Positions 1 through 7,568 of a stretch of 30,486 bases of DNA are shown piece by piece. The position numbers and the translations under genes are program-made. Under the pieces are notes generated by a model that worked only from the letters and a program-made list of their open reading frames with translations, was not told where the DNA came from and did not search any database. Every line of letters begins with the position of its first letter. Within the stretch, counting starts at the first letter, position 1. Origin of the DNA: an uncultured Clostridia bacterium (GTDB lineage Bacteria > Bacillota > Clostridia > Christensenellales > Borkfalkiaceae); NCBI GenBank assembly GCA_905235815.1, contig CAJOMT010000004.1:1-30486 (forward strand). The letters are read 5' to 3'.

Positions 1-108
1 CTTTACGTTCATAACAGAAACTACAACAACTTTCCTATGCGACCGCTAAATTGGCTATCTCCTAAACAATACGTAAAAGATTATCTTGAATTGGGATTAC
101 TTCACTAA
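1..108 (+). CDS. C-terminal end of an IS transposase (DDE/integrase-core type), cut by window edge
   Basis: An open frame enters from the left edge and stops at TAA 106-108, giving about 35 residues. The segment YNNFPMRPLNWLSPKQY resembles the end of integrase-core transposases (YN..RP...L...SP.QY), where a conserved block sits just before the stop. The catalytic DDE residues would lie outside the window, so activity cannot be judged. The next ~70 bases probably include the IS terminal inverted repeat, but the partner end is not visible. The family (IS3-, IS481- or IS150-like) cannot be settled from this fragment. Confidence 0.6.
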   Translation, partial: LYVHNRNYNNFPMRPLNWLSPKQYVKDYLELGLLH

Positions 109-252
109 TTTTTTCTTGTAAAATTTGTCTCATATGTTTGTCAAACCTACAGACACAAAAATTTCTGATAGCGATCAATAACTTTTTGTTTACTTATGTA
201 ATAAATAAACAACTATCCACTGCGACAAATTCTTCACTCATTACTTTCAACA

Positions 253-291
253 AACGAAAAAGAGCAGACAACAAATCTGCTCTTTTTCGTT
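253..291 (+). terminator. Perfect 16-bp hairpin, likely bidirectional rho-independent terminator
   Basis: Arms at 253-268 and 276-291 are exact reverse complements of 16 bases around a 7-base loop. The arms carry A5 and T5 tracts, so the structure could end transcription from either side. It separates the IS remnant from the sugar locus and would insulate the promoter at 387. The rest of the ~365-base gene-free stretch 109-474 holds an AT-rich probable IS end, then the promoter and operator listed separately. Confidence 0.75.
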
Positions 292-386
292 GGCGGCACG
301 TGTGCCACTCTTATTGAACTTTTGATTGAATTCTAATATTTAAAAAATTAATAATAATTATGTACGTATATAATTTTTTAAAACTA

Positions 387-415
387 TTGACAAAGGTTTG
401 GTTTTGTGTTAATAT
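387..415 (+). promoter_or_regulatory. Sigma-A promoter of the glycosidase-regulator operon
   Basis: A perfect -35 box TTGACA (387-392) is followed by a 17-base spacer and the -10 box TAATAT (410-415). The first gene starts at 475, leaving a leader of about 50 bases with a purine-rich AGAGAGAG ribosome site. A 14-bp operator overlaps the last base of the -10 box. Confidence 0.85.
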
Positions 416-428
416 GATAACGCTAACA
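415..428 (+). promoter_or_regulatory. LacI/CcpA-type operator 1
   Basis: TGATAACGCTAACA is an imperfect palindrome centred on CG, the usual centre of LacI-family operators. It lies directly on the -10/+1 region, where binding would block transcription. It matches the reverse complement of the operator at 4540-4553 at 13 of 14 positions. It also fits the degenerate catabolite-response consensus TGWNANCGNTNWCA, so CcpA is an alternative binder. Confidence 0.7.
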
Positions 429-474
429 ATATATGTGATATATAAAAATAAATATAACAGAGAGAGCAGACATT

Positions 475-3441
475 ATGGATAAAAAATATGCACCTATCGT
501 ATTTTGGGGTTGGAATGCCAAACTTGACAAGAAAGAAATCGAAAGACAACTTGCTGAATTTTCAGAAAAGGGAATAGGCGGTGTTTTTGTGCATGCAAGG
601 GTAGGTTTAGATATAGAATATCTTGGAGACGAGTGGATGGATGCCTATGAATTTACCATAGAATGCTGTAAGAAAAACGGAATCGATGTTTGGCTTTACG
701 ACGAATATGGGTGGCCTAGCGGTTTTGCCGGTGGCGAAGTATTTAAAAAGAGCGACGATTATAAAGAGAAATATGTTTTATCATTTTGCGGAACGTTTGA
801 CGATTTAATTAAGAAGGGTATCAAAGAAGAAGATATAGTCGGTGCGTATATTCTGGAACACAACGAATTTACAAAGATTACAGATTATAAAAACGGCGAG
901 TTTTATTTTATCTATAAAGGGGTCAACGATTATTATGTTGACGTAGTGGATAAAGAAGCCATGACTTATTTTTTTGAATATACTATCGGCAAATATAAAA
1001 GTAGATTTGGAAAATATTTTGGCAACATTATAAAAGGGGTGTTTACCGATGAACCGCACCTTGCAACCGAAGGTATCCATTATGGAAGATTTATGCCCGG
1101 CGAGTTTTTCAAAAACTTCGGTTATTCTTTAGACGAGGCGCTTCCATATATGTTTTATGATGTTGGAGATTATAAAAAACATAGATACAATTTTTGGAAA
1201 AACATAACAAAAATGTTTGCAGAAATTTATGTCGGTACATATAACGAAATATGTAAGAAGAATAATCTTGTATTAACGGGGCATTTTGCTTGTGAAGAAG
1301 GTATTGTTGACCAGATTACCGCTTCGGGCGGAACGATGCAATTATATGAGAAAATGGGCCAAATAGGCGTGGATGCCTTGGGTAACAGGCTTGTTCCGGC
1401 AGTAGTTTGCAAGCAAGCGCAAAGTGTGGCGAATCAAATTAACGACGGGAATGTCCTTTGTGAAACTTATGCGGGCAGCAGTTATGAAGCAAGTTTGAAG
1501 GATGTTATGTGGATATGGGGTTATCTGGTATCTCTTGGCGTCAACATACCATGCTTAAGTATTTCCATGTATTCAATAGCGGGGCAAAGAAAAAGAGATT
1601 ATCCGCTTTATTTTTCCTATCAGATGCCTTGGTGGGAAAAATCCGACCGAATATTCGAATCAATGACGAGAATAAACAACAAATTAAAAGAAGGCGTCAG
1701 AAAGCCCGAAATTTTAGTTATTCACCCATTAAGTAGCGGTTGGTTGGAGCGCGGTTTTAATATTATCGAAAACACGATGCATATTTCTTCTGAGTTCAGA
1801 ATGCTTACGGAAACTCTTATCGATTTGCAAAAAGAGTTTGATTACGGCGACGAAGAATTGATGAAAAAATATGCAAGGGTAGAAGGCGATAAACTCATTG
1901 TCGGCAAGTGTTCATACAGTAAAGTAATACTTCCGTATATGACAAATATATCATCTAATACGGTAAAATTGTTAAATGAGTTTGCGAATAACGGCGGTAA
2001 AATTTTTGTAACAAACGATTATCCTAAATACATAGACGGCGAAAAGAAGAATTGTAAAGATTTAATTAGAGCCACTTTCACTATAAACAGAAAGGACATG
2101 TGGCGTAAAATCTTCAGAATTTGCGGAGAAGATGAAACCTGCTTCTTAAGGCCGAGCATCAGATTTAAGCAATACGGTATATCCGTTACGAGAAGAAATG
2201 TCGGAGACAAAGAAATTGTATTTGCAGTTAACCTTTCAAGGGATGAAACCGTAAAAACGAGGTTATATTCAAAAGGTAAAAACAGCGTAGTAAAACAAGA
2301 TATTTTCGGCAACGAAAAGAAATTGTTCAGCGAATATAATTCACAGGAAAACGTAACCTATACGGAATATAACTTTGCCCCGCAAGAAGTTACTTTTTTC
2401 ATAATAGATAAAAAAGAAGAAAAAGTGAAAAACGAAAAGGTCGTTCTTTCCGAACTTTTGGAAGATTTTGATATAGACATAGGCGAAAATACTTTTGTTA
2501 TTGACAAGGTTAAATTTTATATCAATAACGAACTTATAGGTAAAGAAGATTTTACTATAAAGCAAACGGAAAGTTTTTATAAAAAAATCAACGGATCAAA
2601 AGAAGTTGTTAATTTAAGACTTGAATATTTATTTAATGCAAAAGATGTTAAAGGTAAAGTAAAACTCGGTATTGAATCGCTTGGCGGAGAGGTGTTATTT
2701 AACGGCAAAAAAATTAATTCCTGCGGGTATTTTATGGATAAGGATATCACAACTTATGATGTAACCGGCATGGTCAAAGACGGAGAAAACATAATTACGG
2801 TTGAAAAGGTCATTCCGCCATATTATAGTCCTTATTTAGATAATGAAGTTTATCAAAGCATAAGTAACGTTCAGTGTTTTCCGTTCTATTTTGAAAATGT
2901 ATATTTGTCGGGTGATTTTGACGTATTAGGCTCTGACTTCAGTGTCGGCGATAATTGTATATGGGCTGATAATTTTTCCGTTGCAAAAAAGACGGAGAAA
3001 AAAGATTTGTCAGATCTATTAACTAAGAATATGTTTTTCTATTGTGGAAAGGTCGTTGCGACAAAAGAGATCGAAATAGAAGATAGCGGTTATAGATACA
3101 GACTTGATTTTAAGGATGTCAACTCAAGTATAGTAGTATTGTATGTAAATGATAAGGAAGTGGTTATGTATGATAATAACATTGATATAACCGATTATTT
3201 ACATAAAGGCAAGAATAAAATAAAAATTGTTCTGTATTCAACGGCAAGGAACGTTTTAGGCGCGTTTCATCATATTTACGGCAAACATTATTATGTCGGC
3301 CCTTCTGTTTTTGAAGGATACAAAGAATGGCAAGATGTTGTAATGTTTCCGGAAATACAGCAAAACACGTGGACGGATAAATATTCGTTTGTTCCGTTCG
3401 GAATAAAAGAAATACATTTGGAGAAGGTTAAAATATGGTAA
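475..3441 (+). CDS. Cytoplasmic glycoside hydrolase, GH106 (alpha-L-rhamnosidase)-like
   Basis: The product has 988 residues and no signal peptide, so it should act on imported oligosaccharides. The N-terminal third looks like the TIM barrel of GH106 and related enzymes: GIGGVFVHARVGL near residues 35-47, then WLYDEYGWPSGFAGG near 75-90. Two acidic motifs could supply catalysis: FTDEP with Glu193 and LCETYAG with Glu330. The C-terminal half is beta-rich, with jelly-roll-like sequence around residues 690-800 and 860-985. The ATG at 475 is preceded by AGAGAGAG. The stop overlaps the start of the LacI-type gene by 7 bases, implying translational coupling. Rhamnosidase activity is only the family's best-known one, and the true substrate is open. 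Confidence 0.72.
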   Translation: MDKKYAPIVFWGWNAKLDKKEIERQLAEFSEKGIGGVFVHARVGLDIEYLGDEWMDAYEFTIECCKKNGIDVWLYDEYGWPSGFAGGEVFKKSDDYKEKYVLSFCGTFDDLIKKGIKEEDIVGAYILEHNEFTKITDYKNGEFYFIYKGVNDYYVDVVDKEAMTYFFEYTIGKYKSRFGKYFGNIIKGVFTDEPHLATEGIHYGRFMPGEFFKNFGYSLDEALPYMFYDVGDYKKHRYNFWKNITKMFAEIYVGTYNEICKKNNLVLTGHFACEEGIVDQITASGGTMQLYEKMGQIGVDALGNRLVPAVVCKQAQSVANQINDGNVLCETYAGSSYEASLKDVMWIWGYLVSLGVNIPCLSISMYSIAGQRKRDYPLYFSYQMPWWEKSDRIFESMTRINNKLKEGVRKPEILVIHPLSSGWLERGFNIIENTMHISSEFRMLTETLIDLQKEFDYGDEELMKKYARVEGDKLIVGKCSYSKVILPYMTNISSNTVKLLNEFANNGGKIFVTNDYPKYIDGEKKNCKDLIRATFTINRKDMWRKIFRICGEDETCFLRPSIRFKQYGISVTRRNVGDKEIVFAVNLSRDETVKTRLYSKGKNSVVKQDIFGNEKKLFSEYNSQENVTYTEYNFAPQEVTFFIIDKKEEKVKNEKVVLSELLEDFDIDIGENTFVIDKVKFYINNELIGKEDFTIKQTESFYKKINGSKEVVNLRLEYLFNAKDVKGKVKLGIESLGGEVLFNGKKINSCGYFMDKDITTYDVTGMVKDGENIITVEKVIPPYYSPYLDNEVYQSISNVQCFPFYFENVYLSGDFDVLGSDFSVGDNCIWADNFSVAKKTEKKDLSDLLTKNMFFYCGKVVATKEIEIEDSGYRYRLDFKDVNSSIVVLYVNDKEVVMYDNNIDITDYLHKGKNKIKIVLYSTARNVLGAFHHIYGKHYYVGPSVFEGYKEWQDVVMFPEIQQNTWTDKYSFVPFGIKEIHLEKVKIW

Positions 3442-4463
3442 CAATAGAAGACGTGGCAAAAATATGCGGGGTTTCTCCAATGACGATATCAAGAGTTGTC
3501 AATGGCTCCGATCTGGTCAAGGAATCAACCCGAAAGAAAGTGTTGGAGGCGATTAAAGAAACAGGGTATCGTCCGAATATGATTGCCAGAAGATTGGTTC
3601 AGGGCAATAGTAAAACGATAGGGGTATTGTTCTCAAACTATTACAACCAAGCATATACGGATATTCTTTTTTCGATCGAAGAAGTTGCTTATAAAAATGG
3701 CTACAATGTAATAAACGCTAACGTTGACGACTATGAGCATGCCGTAAACAGTCTTAATTTTTTTTTGGGAAACAAGGTTGACGGAATAATTGTTTTGCCG
3801 TTGGAAATGAATATGCTTAATGTTATAGACTATAAACAAGCTATGGCCGAAACACAAAAGTTTTTGGAATATTTTTATAACACCGTAAAAGAACAAGAAG
3901 TTTCCGTGGTCACGGTTTCGCAAAATATCGAAGATGTTTTCAACATCGCATTTAATTTTACGGAAATGGCTCAAAAAGCCATGAATTTTTTGTTTGTGAA
4001 GGGATATAGAGATATCGCCATGATAAACAGTAACTTAAATGACGGTTTTTGGGCAGATAAAGAAAGGGTATATCTTCAATCCATGAAGGAAAAGGGTTAC
4101 GAAAAATATATTTGCATCGAAAGAGATATCGGACTTATGGAAGGCGGTAATCGCGCAATGGAAAGGTTGCTCGGTAAAAAAATACCGCAAGCCGTATTTT
4201 GCGCAAACGATTATATTGCTATCGGCGCATTGCAAACTATAAATAAACATAAGTTAACAATACCAAGCGAAATTGCCGTAATAGGTAATGATAATGTCTA
4301 TTTTTGCGAGATGACCGCCCCAAAACTCACAACGGTTTCGTTAAATGCAAAACTTGCCGGAAAGGTTGCAATGGAACGAATGTTAAAACTCCTTAACGGC
4401 GAAAAACTTGACGGCAGCGAATATGTTGTTGAAACCGAATTAATCATAAGGGAATCTGTCTGA
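3435..4463 (+). CDS. LacI-family transcriptional regulator
   Basis: This 342-residue protein has the standard LacI layout. An N-terminal helix-turn-helix (TIEDVAKICGVSPMTISRV, residues 3-21) is followed by the hinge region around YRPNMIARRL. From about residue 60 comes a periplasmic-binding-like sensor domain, starting KTIGVLF. The length is typical for the family. It starts inside the last codons of the upstream glycosidase gene, with GGAGAAGG serving as ribosome site. It is the only regulator in the sugar locus. Matching palindromes at 415-428 and 4540-4553 suggest it represses both its own operon and the transport-surface operon. The inducer is unknown but is probably a sugar from the imported glycan. 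Confidence 0.9.
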   Translation: MVTIEDVAKICGVSPMTISRVVNGSDLVKESTRKKVLEAIKETGYRPNMIARRLVQGNSKTIGVLFSNYYNQAYTDILFSIEEVAYKNGYNVINANVDDYEHAVNSLNFFLGNKVDGIIVLPLEMNMLNVIDYKQAMAETQKFLEYFYNTVKEQEVSVVTVSQNIEDVFNIAFNFTEMAQKAMNFLFVKGYRDIAMINSNLNDGFWADKERVYLQSMKEKGYEKYICIERDIGLMEGGNRAMERLLGKKIPQAVFCANDYIAIGALQTINKHKLTIPSEIAVIGNDNVYFCEMTAPKLTTVSLNAKLAGKVAMERMLKLLNGEKLDGSEYVVETELIIRESV

Positions 4464-4495
4464 AAAATTTTTAAGAAAAAATTTCAGGATAAGTA

Positions 4496-4524
4496 TTGAC
4501 AAAAGAGTGCTTTGGTATTATAAT
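4496..4524 (+). promoter_or_regulatory. Perfect-consensus sigma-A promoter of the surface/transport operon
   Basis: TTGACA (4496-4501), a 17-base spacer and TATAAT (4519-4524) match the sigma-A consensus exactly. Such a strong promoter usually needs a repressor, and an operator follows within 16 bases. The transcript leader before the ATG at 4651 would be about 120 AT-rich bases ending in the strong ribosome site GGAGGG. Confidence 0.9.
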
Positions 4525-4539
4525 AGAATTAACAGTGAA

Positions 4540-4553
4540 TGTTAACGTTATCA
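4540..4553 (+). promoter_or_regulatory. LacI/CcpA-type operator 2
   Basis: TGTTAACGTTATCA is a near-perfect palindrome (6 of 7 arm bases pair) centred on CG. It sits about 16 bases after the -10 box. Its reverse complement, TGATAACGTTAACA, differs from operator 1 (415-428) at one base. It also satisfies the cre consensus TGWNANCGNTNWCA, so CcpA binding cannot be excluded. Confidence 0.75.
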
Positions 4554-4650
4554 TTTTTTATAAACATTATAATTTTATCAACATTATAAAAATATTAAAT
4601 TCGGTTTAAGCGGATAATCGTTTAAATAAAAAAAGTTTGGAGGGAAATAA

Positions 4651-7542
4651 ATGAAACGCAAATTACTTGTATCGTTGTTAGTCGTATTTATTATGTGCCT
4701 AACAATCGGCCTGGCAAACATCGCTTTTGCTGAAGAGAGTGAAATCACGACAAATATCGGCGATGCTTTGTCAAATGAAAGGGTTACTCAGGAAGTAACC
4801 GCAAACTATAAGGCAACTTTAGCATTGACCGACGGGGATCATACTAAAACCAGAATGGCTTATAAGGAAAAAGTTGATTTAACAAATTTCGAAATGAATT
4901 TTGTTATAGATCAATTTAATCCGGATGGAGAGATAAGATTTGATTTCTTAACATCTGCCACCGATATAGCCACCAGAGATCCGGCTACTAATGCTGCAGA
5001 CGGCTTCGGAATATGGATGTGGGATGAAACGGCTTGGGGTCAACCGGCTTTGACGTCACTTCGTCCTGAACCCGTTGCTTATTCAAAGACGGATGGATAT
5101 AGTCACTTAGACGATAAAGCGTGTCGTGGCGGCGCGGGAAATTCTTTCGTTGGGAAGAATATCTTTCTTAAAATCTGGAAGTGGGATGATGATACCCTTG
5201 CATTTAACTTATTGATCGGCGCGGGATTAACTGATATGGTGGACAAAACCGGCGGCATGATCGCTTTGTCAAAACTTCCTCAGGGATTTGACTATACGGA
5301 TTGCTATTTGGTAGTTGCGCCCGACGTTGATTCAAGAGCGACTTCTTATGAAAAAGACATCGTATTAACTATCAAAGATGTTAACGGCATAACGCCGGCT
5401 AAAGGTGGCACGAAGACTTTTGAAGAAGTAAAATTACCGGAAGAAGAAACGGTTAAGGGTAGAGTTACCATTGAATCCGATTATGGCTTAAAGACGACAT
5501 TAAAAGTTACCGATAGCAATTACAGTCTCACAAGAGCATATTATAAAAAGCCTATCACATTAGATATGGAAAATAATAAGTGGTTCGAAATGAATTTCAC
5601 GATCGACCAATTTAATGTTGACGGCGGATTAAGGATTAGTTTATTGTCTTCAAGTAACGATTTTCCCATGATGAATTATGCCGATGGTTTCGGCGTATAT
5701 TTCTGGGATGAAACCGCTTGGGGAAACCCTGAATTACAGTCATTCAGGGCCGATTTCTATAAGTACGGTAAAACCGAAGGCTTTACGGGCTTAATAGAAG
5801 CTAAGGCTGTCAGAAGCAATACAAACAAAATCATAGGGCAATCTTTCCATCTTAAAGTATGGGAATATGATGCGAATAATGTGGCTATCCAGGTTGACAG
5901 AGACGATAACGGAACCAATGTTCAAGCCATAGGCGCTTTTGCAAAATCAAACCTTCCTGAAGGATTTGATATTAAGAATTGTATCTTAATGATCACGCCC
6001 GATGTCGATCCGAGCAGAGAGCATTCTTATGCAAACGATATCGTTTTAACAATAAAAGATATCAATGGCGAAGATCCTGCCGACGCTACCGAATATGTTA
6101 ACGTAACGGCTACCGCCGGCGAACACGGAAAGGTTGTTTCCAACTTTAAGAATACTGCCGTTAAAGGCGCTAACGTTACATTTACGGTTACACCCGATAA
6201 GGGATACGAAGTTGATACCGCTACATTAAACGAAGAAGCGGTTGAACTTACAAATAATGTTTATATTGCGGAAGCGACGACCGATTTAACATTTAATGTA
6301 ACGTTTAAGGAAGTTGCAATCCCTGAGGGTTATGTAGTTGTTGACGCGGTTTCCGCCGGACACGGGACCGTTAAAGTTTTGCAAGCGGGCGAGCCGGTAA
6401 ATTATGTTACGGAAAATTCCGAAGTCACGTTTGTATTCGATCCGGAAGTCGGTTATCTTGTTGACCAGGTTACGGTAAATGAACAGTCCGTCACTTTGAC
6501 GTCGGATACGGAATATACGATGATCGTAACCGAAGACACGGTATTGAACATTTCGTTTAAGCAATATACCTTTGATGAAAATTCAAATTTCGTTTCAGGT
6601 ATGTGGGATGCTCAAAAGGGCAGAGTCAACACTGTCGTAAAAGCGCCCGGCGAAGAATTGATATTCGCGGTAAAAGATAAACAAAAAACGCAATCAAGAG
6701 CATATTCTGCGCCTATCGATATCACAAAAGAAACAAAGATATCCTTCCAGATCGAAGATATGGCGATCGGCGGCGGTTTCAGTTTAAGTTTTATGGCTAC
6801 AAACGACGATTATCCGCTGTGCCCGTATGGCGATGGATTCAGAATTCTCTTTAAAGATTTAACTACCGCATTAGTTGCCAATACGACCATACATTCAAGA
6901 TTAAATGGTTCTATAGATGAATTTATCGGCGATGGCGAATACACGATCGTTAACGGTACCGATTATTTTACCCATACTTATACCGTCAGAATAGCAGACT
7001 ATAATGCTTCTGCTTCAACAGTTAAAGTATATCTCGATAAAGACGGAACGAATGTTGACTTCTTTACGGTCAATTTCGGTAGTTTGTCAATGGCATTTGA
7101 CCCCGAAGCTTGCTTCTTGCTCTTAACTCCCGAAATCGATAACGGCATTGAAACTTCTTGGGAAAAGCCGTTAAAGGTTTTGCTTTCCGAATACTTGGTT
7201 AACCCGACTTCCGATATGCCCATCATTGATGAGCCTGATGAAGAATATAAGATTACTTATATGAAAGGTGACAAGGTTGTTAGGATTGCTTATGCCGATG
7301 CGGGCGACAAGTTCACAAAATATACTCCGAAAGACGATGATTTTGTCGGTTGGTATATAGATGCCGAATTCAAAACGGAATTTGACTTTAATACCGTAGC
7401 CACGGAAGATATAGTTGTTTATGGTAAATATTCAAGTAAAACAAGCGGATGTAACTCTGCCGTTTACCCCTCAATTTATGCTTTTGGTCTTCTTTTAGTT
7501 GTGGCAATGGGAATTGTTGTAAAAAAAGCAAGGAAAGCATAA
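4651..7542 (+). CDS. Large modular surface protein with three beta-sandwich-like repeats and InlB-type repeats
   Basis: The 963-residue protein has a signal peptide (residues 1-27, cut after AFA). Two related ~210-residue modules follow (about 32-255 and 270-480), sharing FEMNF.IDQFN, DGFG, WDETAWG and TIKD. Two ~75-residue divergent InlB/bacterial repeats lie at about 482-640 (GYEVD and GYLVD signatures). A third, more diverged module spans about 645-860, and a Listeria-Bacteroides-type repeat containing FVGWY spans about 865-930. The end has a Gly-Cys motif (Cys934), one membrane segment and a basic tail. It is the first gene after the strongest promoter, so it is probably abundant. A lectin-like glycan-binding role fits the context but is inferred. 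The exact fold of the modules is unknown. Confidence 0.75.
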   Translation: MKRKLLVSLLVVFIMCLTIGLANIAFAEESEITTNIGDALSNERVTQEVTANYKATLALTDGDHTKTRMAYKEKVDLTNFEMNFVIDQFNPDGEIRFDFLTSATDIATRDPATNAADGFGIWMWDETAWGQPALTSLRPEPVAYSKTDGYSHLDDKACRGGAGNSFVGKNIFLKIWKWDDDTLAFNLLIGAGLTDMVDKTGGMIALSKLPQGFDYTDCYLVVAPDVDSRATSYEKDIVLTIKDVNGITPAKGGTKTFEEVKLPEEETVKGRVTIESDYGLKTTLKVTDSNYSLTRAYYKKPITLDMENNKWFEMNFTIDQFNVDGGLRISLLSSSNDFPMMNYADGFGVYFWDETAWGNPELQSFRADFYKYGKTEGFTGLIEAKAVRSNTNKIIGQSFHLKVWEYDANNVAIQVDRDDNGTNVQAIGAFAKSNLPEGFDIKNCILMITPDVDPSREHSYANDIVLTIKDINGEDPADATEYVNVTATAGEHGKVVSNFKNTAVKGANVTFTVTPDKGYEVDTATLNEEAVELTNNVYIAEATTDLTFNVTFKEVAIPEGYVVVDAVSAGHGTVKVLQAGEPVNYVTENSEVTFVFDPEVGYLVDQVTVNEQSVTLTSDTEYTMIVTEDTVLNISFKQYTFDENSNFVSGMWDAQKGRVNTVVKAPGEELIFAVKDKQKTQSRAYSAPIDITKETKISFQIEDMAIGGGFSLSFMATNDDYPLCPYGDGFRILFKDLTTALVANTTIHSRLNGSIDEFIGDGEYTIVNGTDYFTHTYTVRIADYNASASTVKVYLDKDGTNVDFFTVNFGSLSMAFDPEACFLLLTPEIDNGIETSWEKPLKVLLSEYLVNPTSDMPIIDEPDEEYKITYMKGDKVVRIAYADAGDKFTKYTPKDDDFVGWYIDAEFKTEFDFNTVATEDIVVYGKYSSKTSGCNSAVYPSIYAFGLLLVVAMGIVVKKARKA

Positions 7543-7568
7543 GTGTATCACACCTAAGAGAGTAGATT

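Noticed and set aside
6165..6185. A CTAACGTTA-like stretch as a third operator
   Set aside because: It is inside the surface-protein coding region, matches only the core of the 14-bp operator, and no promoter is nearby.
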